DNA from: Cellulomonas sp.
Lineage (GTDB): Bacteria; Actinomycetota; Actinomycetes; Actinomycetales; Cellulomonadaceae
NCBI GenBank assembly: GCA_027451305.1
Contig: DAIDJQ010000012.1
Coordinates: forward strand, 1 to 14,389
Reading direction: 5' to 3'
Length of the DNA stretch: 14,389 bases
Made by a program: the position numbers and the translations under genes. Positions 6,181 to 14,162 of this stretch are shown here, in pieces (position 1 is the first letter of the stretch; each line of letters begins with the position of its first letter). The notes below the pieces were generated by a model. The model was not told the origin of the DNA. It saw only the letters and a list, made by a program, of their open reading frames with translations, and did not search any database.

Positions 6181-7148
6181 GGCTGCCTCGCCTCGACGTC
6201 GCGCGCGCCTACGCGGTCGCGTGGCGCTGGGCCCGGCACGTGCCGGGCCCGGCGGTCCGCGGGACCACGACACTGGCGGCGGACCTCGCCTGGCTGCGGC
6301 ACGGCGCCGGCGTCCGCCGCCTCGAGGCGAACCTGCGCCGCGTCCGGCCCGACCTGAGCACCGCCGGGCTCCGCCGGCTGTCCCGCGCCGGGATGCGGTC
6401 CTACCTGCGCTACTTCGGCGAGGCGTTCACGCTCCCGGGGATGGGACCGGACGCGATGGCGGCCCGGGTGCGGATGACGGGACGCGAGCACCTGCAGCCG
6501 TACCTCGACGACGACCGGCAGGTGGTGCTCGCGCTCGGCCACATGGGGAACTGGGACCTCGCCGGTGCCTGGGCGATCGACCACCTCGCGCCCGTCACCA
6601 CCGTGGCCGAGCGCCTGCAGCCGGAGGAGCTGTTCCAGGAGTTCCTCGCGTTCCGAGAGAGCCTGGGCTTGCGGATCCTGCCGCTGACGGGGGGCACCGA
6701 CGTGTTCCGGGAGCTGGTGCGGACCACCCGCTCGGGACCCGGGGTGCTGCCCCTCGTCGCGGACCGGGACCTCACGGCCCACGGCGTCGAGGTGCGGCTG
6801 TTCGGAGAGACCGCACGGGTCGCCGCCGGTCCGGCCGCGCTGACGGTGATGACCGGCGCACCGCTGTGCGCCGTCGGCATCTGGTACGAGCGGCTGCACG
6901 GTGAGCGCCGTCGGCGGGCGAGGTCGCCCTGGGGTGTGGTGCTGGACTTCTCCCCGGTGATCCCGGTTCCGGCCGACATGCCGCACCGCGACCGCGTGCA
7001 GGTCGTCACCCAGGCCTGGGTGGACGTCGTCGCCGCGGCGATCGCAGCCCACCCGCAGGACTGGCACATGCTGCAGCGGGTGTTCGTGGCCGACCTGGAC
7101 CCGGAGCGCTACGCCGCGACGGTGGCCGCCGGGTCGGACGGACCGTGA
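6177..7148 (+). CDS. patA: Phosphatidylinositol mannoside acyltransferase (LpxL/HtrB family)
   Basis: This 323-residue protein belongs to the LpxL/HtrB acyltransferase family. In mycobacteria the gene at this place (Rv2611c, PatA) acylates the mannose that PimA attaches to phosphatidylinositol, on the cytoplasmic face of the membrane. The catalytic HX4D motif is seen as GHMGNWDLAG with His122 and Asp127, and a second conserved block is LPLVADRDLTAHGVEV (191-206). The N-terminus is basic with an amphipathic character that may aid membrane binding; no signal peptide is evident. The GTG start at 6177 overlaps the pgsA stop in GTGA. The same frame stays open far upstream inside the HIT gene, but that is a shadow of GC-rich coding DNA. 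The symbol rests on family plus synteny. Confidence 0.88.
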   Translation: MRLPRLDVARAYAVAWRWARHVPGPAVRGTTTLAADLAWLRHGAGVRRLEANLRRVRPDLSTAGLRRLSRAGMRSYLRYFGEAFTLPGMGPDAMAARVRMTGREHLQPYLDDDRQVVLALGHMGNWDLAGAWAIDHLAPVTTVAERLQPEELFQEFLAFRESLGLRILPLTGGTDVFRELVRTTRSGPGVLPLVADRDLTAHGVEVRLFGETARVAAGPAALTVMTGAPLCAVGIWYERLHGERRRRARSPWGVVLDFSPVIPVPADMPHRDRVQVVTQAWVDVVAAAIAAHPQDWHMLQRVFVADLDPERYAATVAAGSDGP

Positions 7149-8368
7149 ACGCCCGGCGGGCCGCCCACCGGCCGCTGCGGGTCGGCATCGTCTGCCCGTA
7201 CTCGTTCGACATGCCGGGCGGGGTGCAGTTCCACGTCCGGGACCTGGCCGAGGCGCTGATCGCTGCGGGGCACGAGGTCTCGGTGCTCGCCCCGGCAGCC
7301 GACGACACCCCCGTGCCCGAGTACCTCGTCCCGGCGGGCCGGGCGGTGCCCGTGCACTACAACGGCTCCGTCGCCCGCCTCACGTTCGGCCCCGTCACCG
7401 CGGCCCGCGTGCGCCGATGGCTCACCGCCGGGCAGTTCGACGTGCTGCACCTGCACGAGCCCGTCACCCCCAGCCTCGGGATGCTCGCGCTGTGGATCGC
7501 CGACGGCCCCGTCGTCGCCACGTTCCACACGGCGATCGTCCGGTCCCGCTCGCTCCAGCTCGCATACCCGCTGGTGCGACAGTCGCTGGAGAAGATCTCC
7601 GCCCGGATCGCGGTGTCGGAGGACGCCCGGCGCACGCTCGTCGAGCACCTGGGCGGGGACGCCGTGGTCATCCCCAACGGCGTCTACGTCGACCGGTTCG
7701 CCACGGCCGGTCGCGACGAACGCTGGACCGGCACCCCCGAGGCGCCGACGATCGCGTACCTGGGGCGGCTGGACGAGCCGCGCAAGGGGCTGCCGGTGCT
7801 GCTCGCTGCCGTCGCGCGCGTGCTGGACCAGGTACCCGGGGCGCGGTTCCTGGTGGCAGGTCGCGGCGAGACCGGGGCCGACCAGGCCCAGGAGGTGCTG
7901 GGCGCGCGTGCGGGCTCCGTCGAGTTCCTCGGCGGCCTGTCCGACGAGGACAAGGCCCGCCTGCTCGCCTCGGCGGACGTGTACTGCGCACCGCAGACCG
8001 GGGGCGAGTCGTTCGGCATCGTGCTGGTCGAGGCGATGAGCGCCGGCACCCCGGTGGTGGCCAGCGACCTCGGGGCCTTCGCGCGCGTGCTCGACGACGG
8101 CGCGGCAGGCGTGCTGTTCCGCACGGGCGACAGCGTCGACCTGGCCGCCACGCTCCTGCGCGTGCTCGACGACGCCGGTCTGCGCCGGACGGTGTCCGAG
8201 CACGCCCGCGAGGTGGTGCGCCGTTACGACTGGTCGACCGTGAGCGACCAGGTGCTGACCGTCTACGAGATGGCGGTGGCAGGCCGGGACGCGCCGGTCG
8301 GCGAGGACCCGTCATCGCTGCGCGGAGCACGCCTGATGGAGCTGCGCCGGGGACGTGACGCCCGGTGA
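7145..8368 (+). CDS. pimA: Phosphatidylinositol alpha-mannosyltransferase PimA (GT4)
   Basis: This 407-residue GT-B fold glycosyltransferase should transfer mannose from GDP-mannose to the 2-position of phosphatidylinositol, the first PIM step. The N-terminal half holds the glycine loop CPYSFDMPGGVQFHVRDLA (17-35), HLHEPVTPSLGML (103-114) and TFHTA (126-130). The C-terminal half holds YLGRLDEPRKGL (205-216) and the EX7E motif GGESFGIVLVEAM (Glu288 and Glu296), which binds the sugar nucleotide. It is slightly longer than mycobacterial PimA, with extra residues at the C-terminus. Starts in GTGA with the acyltransferase stop and ends in GTGA with the next gene. The operon supports PimA rather than another GT4 mannosyltransferase. 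Confidence 0.92.
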   Translation: MNARRAAHRPLRVGIVCPYSFDMPGGVQFHVRDLAEALIAAGHEVSVLAPAADDTPVPEYLVPAGRAVPVHYNGSVARLTFGPVTAARVRRWLTAGQFDVLHLHEPVTPSLGMLALWIADGPVVATFHTAIVRSRSLQLAYPLVRQSLEKISARIAVSEDARRTLVEHLGGDAVVIPNGVYVDRFATAGRDERWTGTPEAPTIAYLGRLDEPRKGLPVLLAAVARVLDQVPGARFLVAGRGETGADQAQEVLGARAGSVEFLGGLSDEDKARLLASADVYCAPQTGGESFGIVLVEAMSAGTPVVASDLGAFARVLDDGAAGVLFRTGDSVDLAATLLRVLDDAGLRRTVSEHAREVVRRYDWSTVSDQVLTVYEMAVAGRDAPVGEDPSSLRGARLMELRRGRDAR

Positions 8369-9015
8369 GCGCGATCGAGATGCTCCTGGTGGCGGCCGCG
8401 GTGGTCCTCGCACTGCTGCTCTGGTCGGCCTGGGTCGCCGCGACCCGCCTCGACCGGCTGCACCGCAAGATGGGAGCGTCCCGAGCCGTCGTGGACGCCC
8501 AGCTGGTGCGCCGTGCGACCGCCGCGGCCGAGCTGGCCACCAGCGGCATGCTCGACCCGGCCAGCGCCATGATCGTCGGCGAGGCGGCCTGGACCGCGCT
8601 CAGCTGTGAGGGCTCCGAGTCCAACGCCTCGTTGCCCGCCGAGCTCCGCCACCTGCTCGACACGTCCCCACCGGCGGCCGACCGTCCGGCCGGACCGGCC
8701 TCGGCGTGCGACCGCGGCCAGGTGGAGAGCGACCTGACGGCGGCACTCCGCGAAGTCCTCCGGGACCCGGACGAGGTCAGTGCGCTCCGGGCCGAGCCCG
8801 GTGGTGACGGGCTCCTGGACGACCTCGCAGCAGCCTGGTTCCGCGTGCAGCTGGCACGGCGGTTCCACAACGACGCCGTCGCCCAGGCTCGCGCAGCGCG
8901 CCGTGGCGCGCTGGTCCGCCTCCTGCGCCTCGCCGGGACGGCGCCGAACCCGGTGACCCTCGAGCTCGACGACGCATGGCCCGAGGGACTGCCGACGGTG
9001 CGTCCGCGCACCTGA
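8365..9015 (+). CDS. LemA-like single-pass membrane protein of the PIM operon
   Basis: The function of this 216-residue protein is not known. A hydrophobic helix at about residues 5-26 has its N-terminus outside and is followed by basic residues. The rest is alpha-helical and alanine-rich, with a weak likeness to LemA: RLDRLHRKMGASRAVVDAQL (28-47) corresponds to the first LemA helix, and ARRFHNDAV (164-172) to the conserved end of the family's coiled-coil region. A low-complexity Ala/Pro stretch (about 98-117) sits between. The GTG start overlaps the pimA stop in GTGA, so it is made with the PIM enzymes. As I recall, the M. tuberculosis gene at this place, Rv2609c, codes for a membrane protein with a MutT/NUDIX signature; here the NUDIX protein is separate, after pdxS. 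Confidence 0.75.
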   Translation: MSAIEMLLVAAAVVLALLLWSAWVAATRLDRLHRKMGASRAVVDAQLVRRATAAAELATSGMLDPASAMIVGEAAWTALSCEGSESNASLPAELRHLLDTSPPAADRPAGPASACDRGQVESDLTAALREVLRDPDEVSALRAEPGGDGLLDDLAAAWFRVQLARRFHNDAVAQARAARRGALVRLLRLAGTAPNPVTLELDDAWPEGLPTVRPRT

Positions 9016-9039
9016 CCGCGGGGCGGTCCGTCCAGGCCC

Positions 9040-9058
9040 ACGGTCTACGATGGACCGT
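9040..9058 (+). promoter_or_regulatory. pdxS -10 element inside a 6-7-6 inverted repeat
   Basis: TACGAT (9046-9051) is a good -10, 42 nt before the pdxS start. It is bracketed by the perfect dyad ACGGTC (9040-9045) and GACCGT (9053-9058). No clear -35 is visible. An operator role is possible; PdxR-type regulators control PLP synthase in some actinobacteria, but no regulator gene is visible here. Confidence 0.45.
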
Positions 9059-9093
9059 CCCCCACCCGCAGGAACGGATCAGCGAGGCGCGAC

Positions 9094-10005
9094 GTGAGCA
9101 CCGAGAAGGAAGCCCAGGACAGCGGCGTGATCGGCACCGCGCGGGTGAAGCGCGGCATGGCCGAGATGCTCAAGGGCGGCGTCATCATGGACGTCGTCAC
9201 CCCGGAGCAGGCCAAGATCGCCGAGGACGCCGGCGCGGTCGCGGTGATGGCACTGGAGCGCGTGCCGGCCGACATCCGGGCCCAGGGCGGCGTCGCGCGG
9301 ATGAGCGACCCCGACCTGATCGACGGCATCGTCAGCACGGTGTCGATCCCCGTGATGGCCAAGGCGCGGATCGGGCACTTCGTCGAGGCGCAGGTGCTGC
9401 AGAGCCTCGGTGTCGACTACGTGGACGAGTCCGAGGTCCTGACGCCGGCCGACTACGCGCACCACATCGACAAGTGGGCCTTCACCGTCCCCTTCGTCTG
9501 CGGTGCCACCAACCTCGGCGAGGCGCTGCGGCGCATCAACGAGGGCGCGGCGATGATCCGCTCGAAGGGTGAGGCCGGCACGGGCGACGTGTCGAACGCC
9601 ACCACCCACATGCGGACCATCCGCGACGAGATCCGTCGGCTGACCTCGCTGCCTGAGGACGAGCTGTTCCTCGCCGCGAAGGAGCTCGCCGCCCCCTACG
9701 ACCTGGTGGCCGAGGTGGCCCGCGCCGGCAAGCTGCCGGTGGTGCTCTTCACCGCAGGCGGCATCGCCACGCCGGCCGACGCCGCGATGATGATGCAGCT
9801 CGGCGCCGAGGGCGTGTTCGTGGGCTCCGGCATCTTCAAGTCCGGCAACCCCGCCCAGCGCGCGGCCGCGATCGTGAAGGCCACCACCTTCTACGACGAC
9901 CCGGACGTCATCGCGAAGGTCTCCCGCGGTCTCGGCGAGGCCATGGTCGGCATCAACGTCGACGACGTGCCCGTGCCGCACCGCCTCGCCGAGCGGGGTT
10001 GGTGA
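9094..10005 (+). CDS. pdxS: Pyridoxal 5'-phosphate synthase subunit PdxS
   Basis: This 303-residue barrel enzyme makes PLP from ribose 5-phosphate, glyceraldehyde 3-phosphate and ammonia supplied by PdxT. The usual catalytic residues are visible: Asp33 (GGVIMDV), Lys90 (MAKARIGHF) and Lys158 ([11 protein letters not shown]), with phosphate-binding GSGIF near the C-terminal end. Length is normal for the family. The GTG at 9094 has GAGG 6 nt upstream. A 78-bp gap with a -10 element separates it from the LemA-like gene, so it probably has its own promoter. Its stop overlaps the NUDIX start in GTGA. The partner pdxT is 2 kb further on, beyond an oppositely directed kynureninase gene. Confidence 0.97.
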   Translation: MSTEKEAQDSGVIGTARVKRGMAEMLKGGVIMDVVTPEQAKIAEDAGAVAVMALERVPADIRAQGGVARMSDPDLIDGIVSTVSIPVMAKARIGHFVEAQVLQSLGVDYVDESEVLTPADYAHHIDKWAFTVPFVCGATNLGEALRRINEGAAMIRSKGEAGTGDVSNATTHMRTIRDEIRRLTSLPEDELFLAAKELAAPYDLVAEVARAGKLPVVLFTAGGIATPADAAMMMQLGAEGVFVGSGIFKSGNPAQRAAAIVKATTFYDDPDVIAKVSRGLGEAMVGINVDDVPVPHRLAERGW

Positions 10006-10622
10006 CCGCAGACCCCGACGACCGCGCCGGGGGCGACACGGCCGAGCCGGAACGGCCGGCGACCACGCCCACGGACGGCGCCGCGTCCGGGTTGGGCCCC
10101 GACTGGGTGCCCGGCCCGGACGGTCTGCTGTTCCGGCGCGCGGCGCGGGTGATCCTGCTCGACGAGCAGGATCGCGTGCTGCTCATGCGGGGCCACGACC
10201 TCGACCAGCCGGACCGGAGCTGGTGGTTCACGGTCGGGGGCGGAATCGCCGCGGGGGAGAGCTCGCGCGAGGCCGCCGTCCGGGAGCTGCTCGAGGAGAC
10301 CGGCATCCGGCTCGACGTCGAGGCGCTGGTCGGGCCCGTCTACACGCGGTCGGCGATCTTCGACTTCTACGCCCAGCACTGCCGGCAGGACGAGGAGCTG
10401 TACCTCGCACGGGTGGCGTCCCGGCACCTGGGTGCGTTCACGCGGGACGGGTGGACCCACGTCGAGCTGGACGTGCTGGACGAGCTGCGCTGGTGGGTGC
10501 TCGACGACCTGCGCACCGTGCCGATCGAGGTGTTCCCTGTCGGGCTGGTGGACCTCGTCGCCGCCCTCCTGCCCGGTTGGGACGGCGTCACGCGGCACCT
10601 CGGCCTGGCGCGGGAGACCTGA
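10002..10622 (+). CDS. NUDIX hydrolase
   Basis: This 206-residue protein has a perfect NUDIX box, Gx5Ex7REUxEExGU, at residues 80-102 (Gly80, Glu86, Arg94, Glu95, Glu98, Glu99). Such enzymes cleave nucleoside diphosphates linked to another group, with Mg2+ bound by the box glutamates. The substrate is not evident. Residues 1-45 are Asp/Pro/Ala-rich and likely disordered. The GTG at 10002 overlaps the pdxS stop in GTGA, so it is cotranslated with pdxS; a TTG one codon upstream is a weaker choice. It may be the counterpart of the NUDIX part of mycobacterial Rv2609c, which lies nearby in that genome. Confidence 0.88.
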   Translation: MTADPDDRAGGDTAEPERPATTPTDGAASGLGPDWVPGPDGLLFRRAARVILLDEQDRVLLMRGHDLDQPDRSWWFTVGGGIAAGESSREAAVRELLEETGIRLDVEALVGPVYTRSAIFDFYAQHCRQDEELYLARVASRHLGAFTRDGWTHVELDVLDELRWWVLDDLRTVPIEVFPVGLVDLVAALLPGWDGVTRHLGLARET

Positions 10623-10632
10623 CCGGGCGATC

Positions 10633-10667
10633 CGTCCGTCACGACTGCGGACGACGCGGTCGCCGCG
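10633..10667. terminator. Possible bidirectional terminator between the NUDIX and kynureninase genes
   Basis: Two small perfect hairpins lie in the 93-bp gap between convergent genes: CGTCCG/CGGACG (10633-10638 and 10648-10653) and CGCGG/CCGCG (10655-10659 and 10663-10667). Neither has a T-run, so the call is weak. Confidence 0.3.
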
Positions 10668-10715
10668 GGCGCCGGGCCGGCAGCGCGTCGAGCCCTGGCC
10701 TGCTGCACGCGCCCC

Positions 10716-11984
10716 TCAGGTGACCTGGGCGCGCACCTCGAAGCGGGGATCGAGATGCTCGTCGGCCGCCAGCACCTGGGACAGGGCCCCAGCTGCCGCC
10801 AGCATGTCCGCATGAGTGAGGTACGGCGCCGCGACGCCGAGGCGCACCACGTCCGGGGTGCGGAAGTCGCCCACCACCCCGCGTGCGGACAGCGCCCGCA
10901 CCACGCCGTACGCCTGCTGGTGCCGGATCGACAGCTGTGAACCACGGCGCTCGTCCTCGGCCGGGGTGATCACGTCGGTGCCCGGCACCAGCACCTCGAC
11001 TGCCTCCCGGAGGAACCGGGTGAGCGAGAGGGACCGTGCGCGCACGGTCGTCACGTCGACGCCGTCGAACGCCTGCAGCGCCGCCTCGAGCGCCACCATC
11101 GAGAGCATCGGCGGCGTGCCCACCCGGAACCGCTCGATCCCCGGCGCCGGTTCGTGCACCCGCTCCATGGCGAACGGCCTGGCGTGCCCGTGCCACCCGG
11201 GCAGCACGGTCGCGGCCGCGCACTGGTGCCGGGCCGCGACGTAGAGGAACGCCGGCGAGCCCGGACCGCCGTTCAGGAACTTGTACGTGCAGCCGACGGC
11301 GAGGTCCACCCCGCTGCGGTCCAGGTCCACCGGCACCGCCCCGGCCGAGTGGCAGAGGTCCCACAGCGCCAGCGCTCCGGCGGCGTGCGCCGTCGCCGTG
11401 ACCCCGGGGAGGTCCCACAGCCGCCCGGTCCGGTAGTCGACGTGGGAGAACGCCACCGCCGCGACCGGCCGACCCGCTGCCGCCAGCCGTTCCAGGGCAG
11501 CCGGGGCCTCGTCCGGCGTCGCGAGCTCCACCGTCCAGCCGACCTGGGCGGCCACGCCCGCCGCGACGTACAGGTCGGTGGGGAACGAGCCCGGGTCGGT
11601 GAGCAGCACGTGACGGTCGGGCCGCAGGCCGGCCGCCGCGTGCAGGGCCTGGTGCAGCCGGACCGTCGTGGACTCGCCCACCACGACCTGTCCGCGCTCC
11701 GCGCCCACGAGCCCTGCGATGGCATCCCCGATGCGCCGCGGCGAGTCCCACCAGCCGTGGTCGTTCCACGACGCGACGAGATCGGCACCCCACTGCAGGC
11801 GGACCGCAGCGGCCACCGCCTCGGCCACCCCGCGCGGCAGCGCACCCAGCGAGTTGCCGTCGAGGTAGAGCAGGCCCGGCGGGAGCTCGAACCGGTCACG
11901 GAGGTCGGTTCCCCGGTGCTGTTCGTCCAGGTCCCGCGCCCGCGCGTCGAGCGCAGCGACGGTCTCGTCCTCGGTGCGCGCCAC
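10716..11984 (-). CDS. kynU: Kynureninase
   Basis: This 422-residue PLP-dependent enzyme cleaves kynurenine to anthranilate and alanine, or 3-hydroxykynurenine to 3-hydroxyanthranilate. Markers are [10 protein letters not shown] (38-47), the PLP-contacting WDLCHSAGA with Asp209 and His212, and [14 protein letters not shown] (233-246), in which Lys235 is the Schiff-base lysine. Length fits the family. I chose GTG 11984 because family homology begins right after it; the frame is open to 12194 but that extension overlaps pdxT and looks non-coding. The ribosome binding site is weak (GGGG). It is transcribed against its neighbours, between pdxS-NUDIX and pdxT. No tryptophan dioxygenase or kynurenine formamidase is visible, so the source of substrate is unclear. 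Confidence 0.93.
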   Translation of the reverse strand: MARTEDETVAALDARARDLDEQHRGTDLRDRFELPPGLLYLDGNSLGALPRGVAEAVAAAVRLQWGADLVASWNDHGWWDSPRRIGDAIAGLVGAERGQVVVGESTTVRLHQALHAAAGLRPDRHVLLTDPGSFPTDLYVAAGVAAQVGWTVELATPDEAPAALERLAAAGRPVAAVAFSHVDYRTGRLWDLPGVTATAHAAGALALWDLCHSAGAVPVDLDRSGVDLAVGCTYKFLNGGPGSPAFLYVAARHQCAAATVLPGWHGHARPFAMERVHEPAPGIERFRVGTPPMLSMVALEAALQAFDGVDVTTVRARSLSLTRFLREAVEVLVPGTDVITPAEDERRGSQLSIRHQQAYGVVRALSARGVVGDFRTPDVVRLGVAAPYLTHADMLAAAGALSQVLAADEHLDPRFEVRAQVT

Positions 11985-12016
11985 GGACCCCAGCCTGCCA
12001 GTCCGCCGCACCGACC

Positions 12017-12022
12017 TAGGAT
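12017..12022 (+). promoter_or_regulatory. -10 element of a probably leaderless pdxT transcript
   Basis: TAGGAT ends 8 nt before the pdxT GTG and no ribosome binding site is present, so a leaderless mRNA is likely. The -10 lies in the 46-bp gap between the divergent kynureninase and pdxT start codons. Confidence 0.5.
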
Positions 12023-12030
12023 CGCTGCCC

Positions 12031-12633
12031 GTGACCACGACCATCGGAGTCCTCGCTCTCCAGGGCGACGTGCGTGAGCACCTCGCGGCCCTGGCCGCTG
12101 TCGGCGCCCGGGGCGTGCCGGTCCGCCGCACCTCCGAGCTCGACGCCGTCGACGCGCTGGTGCTGCCCGGCGGCGAGTCCACCACCATCGACAAGCTGCT
12201 GCGTGCCTTCGACCTGTTCGGGCCGGTACGGGACCGGCTGCGGGCCGGGATGCCGGCCTACGGCTCCTGCGCGGGAATGATCCTGCTCGCCGACCGGGTG
12301 CTGGACGGCACCTCGGACCAGCAGACCCTCGGCGGCCTGGACGTGACGGTGCGCCGGAACGCGTTCGGCCGGCAGGTCGCGTCCTTCGAGACGGACCTGC
12401 GGATCGACGGCATCGACGGCGACCCCGTGCATGCCGTCTTCATCCGGGCGCCCTGGGTCGAGCAGGTCGGACCGGCCGCGCAGGTCCTCGGTCGCGTCGA
12501 GGGCGGCCCTACCGCCGGTACGATCGTTGCGGTGCGCCAGGGCCCGTTGCTCGTCACCTCGTTCCACCCGGAGGTGACCGGGGACACGCGGGTGCACCGA
12601 CTGTTCGTCGAGATGGTGCGCGGGGACCGATGA
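12031..12633 (+). CDS. pdxT: Pyridoxal 5'-phosphate synthase glutaminase subunit PdxT
   Basis: This 200-residue class I glutaminase releases ammonia from glutamine and channels it to PdxS. The triad is visible: Cys80 (AYGSCAGM), His179 and Glu181 (SFHPEVTGD). LPGGESTT (45-52) is the oxyanion-hole and PdxS-contact block. Length is normal. The GTG at 12031 begins the family's typical [13 protein letters not shown] start; the frame runs on upstream to 11974 without support. pdxS is 2 kb upstream, separated by the NUDIX and kynureninase genes, so the two subunits are likely made from separate transcripts. yebC follows after 63 bp. Confidence 0.96.
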   Translation: MTTTIGVLALQGDVREHLAALAAVGARGVPVRRTSELDAVDALVLPGGESTTIDKLLRAFDLFGPVRDRLRAGMPAYGSCAGMILLADRVLDGTSDQQTLGGLDVTVRRNAFGRQVASFETDLRIDGIDGDPVHAVFIRAPWVEQVGPAAQVLGRVEGGPTAGTIVAVRQGPLLVTSFHPEVTGDTRVHRLFVEMVRGDR

Positions 12634-12696
12634 GCGGCGGCGGTGCCGCCCGGACCGCGACCACCGGCACGCACGAGGACTGAGGGGTAGCAACGG

Positions 12697-13455
12697 ATGT
12701 CGGGTCACTCCAAGTGGGCCACCACCAAGCACAAGAAGGCCGTGATCGACGCGAAGCGCGGCAAGCTCTTCGCCAAGCTGGTCAAGAACATCGAGGTCGC
12801 GGCCCGCACCGGCGGTGGCGACCCCGCGGGCAACCCGACGCTGTTCGACGCCATCCAGAAGGCCAAGAAGACCTCGGTCCCCAACGAGAACATCGACCGC
12901 GCAGTCAAGCGCGGGTCCGGCCAGGAGGCCGGTGGGGCCGACTACCAGACGATCATGTACGAGGGCTACGGCCCCGGCGGCATCGCGGTGCTGGTCGAGT
13001 GCCTCACGGACAACCGCAACCGCGCCGCCTCGGACGTGCGGGTGGCGTTCACCCGCAACGGCGGCACCATGGCCGACCCGGGATCCGTCTCCTACCTCTT
13101 CTCCCGCAAGGGCGTCGTGGTGGTCCCCAAGGAAGGCACCGACGAGGACGCGGTGACCGAGGCGGTGCTGGACGCAGGCGGTGAGGAGATCACCGACAAC
13201 GGGGACAGCTTCGAGGTGCTGAGCGAGGCGACCGACCTGGTGCCGGTCCGCACCGCGCTGCAGGACGCCGGGATCGAGTACGACTCGGCGGACGTGGTGT
13301 TCTACCCGTCCATGCAGGTCGAGGTGGACGCCGAGGGTGCGCGCAAGATCCTGCGGCTGATCGACGCGCTCGAGGACTCCGACGACGTGCAGAACGTCTA
13401 CACCAACTTCGACGCGTCCGACGAGGTCATGGCCGAGCTCGAGGACGAGGACTGA
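12697..13455 (+). CDS. yebC: YebC/PmpR-family transcription or translation factor
   Basis: This 252-residue protein has the invariant start [14 protein letters not shown] and the typical acidic middle and C-terminal domains (for example [20 protein letters not shown], from residue 88). Members bind DNA in some species; some have recently been linked to relief of ribosome stalling at proline runs. It often sits directly before ruvC, as here. The ATG at 12697 has the purine-rich GAGGGG about 9 nt upstream. Gene length and the N-terminal block make the family assignment safe; the biochemical role in this organism is not settled. Confidence 0.95.
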   Translation: MSGHSKWATTKHKKAVIDAKRGKLFAKLVKNIEVAARTGGGDPAGNPTLFDAIQKAKKTSVPNENIDRAVKRGSGQEAGGADYQTIMYEGYGPGGIAVLVECLTDNRNRAASDVRVAFTRNGGTMADPGSVSYLFSRKGVVVVPKEGTDEDAVTEAVLDAGGEEITDNGDSFEVLSEATDLVPVRTALQDAGIEYDSADVVFYPSMQVEVDAEGARKILRLIDALEDSDDVQNVYTNFDASDEVMAELEDED

Positions 13456-13519
13456 AGCCTCACGGTGCCGCCCGGCACGTCGCCCATCGCGGCGGCCGGG
13501 CTCGGTCCATCATCACCAC

Positions 13520-14086
13520 GTGCGCGTCCTCGGAGTCGACCCCGGCCTGACCCGCTGCGGGCTCGGCGTGGTCGACGGACTGCCCGGCCGGCAGCTGCGG
13601 CTGGTGGCGGTCGGGGTGGCGCGGTCCGAGCCGACGGCCGAGGTGGACCAGCGGCTGTGGCGCATCGAGCAGCAGCTCGAGGAGTGGATCGAGGAGCACG
13701 GTCCGGACGCGGTGGCCGTCGAGCGGGTCTTCGCCCAGCACAACGTGCGCACCGTGATGGGCACCGCCCAGGTGGCGGGCATCGCCCTGGTCGCGGCAGC
13801 GCGACGACGGATCCCCGTCGCGCTGCACACACCGAGCGAGGTGAAGGCGGCCGTCACCGGCAGCGGCACCGCCGGCAAGGCGCAGGTGCAGACCATGGTG
13901 GCGCGGCTCCTGGACCTGACCGAGCTGCCACGGCCGGCCGACGCGGCCGACGCCCTCGCGCTGGCCATCTGCCACCTGTGGCGGCCCGCGGGCAGCCTCG
14001 GTGCACCGCAGCGCGCCCCGGGGTCCATGACGGCCGCACAACGCGCCTGGGCCGCAGCCGAGCAGGCGTCGCGTCGCCGCGGCTGA
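13520..14086 (+). CDS. ruvC: Crossover junction endodeoxyribonuclease RuvC
   Basis: This 188-residue nuclease resolves Holliday junctions made during recombination, working with RuvAB. The four catalytic acidic residues are visible: Asp7 (GVDPGL), Glu68 (AVERVF), Asp141 and Asp144 (PADAADALA). The C-terminal tail after residue 155 is Ala/Arg/Gln-rich and longer than the core enzyme needs. The GTG at 13520 is the only start that gives the proper N-terminus RVLGVDPGL; no ribosome binding site is visible upstream, where CATCATCACCAC precedes the start, so translation may be leaderless or inefficient. It lies 64 bp after yebC and 76 bp before ruvA. Confidence 0.96.
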   Translation: MRVLGVDPGLTRCGLGVVDGLPGRQLRLVAVGVARSEPTAEVDQRLWRIEQQLEEWIEEHGPDAVAVERVFAQHNVRTVMGTAQVAGIALVAAARRRIPVALHTPSEVKAAVTGSGTAGKAQVQTMVARLLDLTELPRPADAADALALAICHLWRPAGSLGAPQRAPGSMTAAQRAWAAAEQASRRRG

Positions 14087-14095
14087 CCGTGTCGT

Positions 14096-14111
14096 TCGTA
14101 CACCTGTTCGC
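14096..14111. promoter_or_regulatory. LexA/SOS box upstream of ruvA
   Basis: TCGTACACCTGTTCGC matches the actinobacterial SOS box TCGAACRNNYGTTCGA at all but two positions (A to T in the left half, A to C at the end). The core pair GTAC-N4-GTTC differs from GAAC-N4-GTTC by one base. A -10-like CACGAT (14122-14127) lies 10 bp downstream, so bound LexA would block the promoter. Damage-induced ruvAB is known in related bacteria. Confidence 0.7.
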
Positions 14112-14151
14112 CCCGGTGTGGCACGATGACGGCCGACGACGACCCCGAGAC

Positions 14152-14157
14152 AGGAGG
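14152..14157 (+). promoter_or_regulatory. Strong ribosome binding site of ruvA
   Basis: AGGAGG, a full Shine-Dalgarno match, lies 5 nt before the ruvA GTG and fixes that start. It is the strongest ribosome binding site in the window. Confidence 0.85.
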
Positions 14158-14162
14158 CAGCG

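Noticed and set aside
11985..12194. N-terminal extension of kynureninase
   Set aside because: It would overlap the pdxT coding sequence on the other strand and has no family similarity; GTG 11984 fits the known N-terminus.
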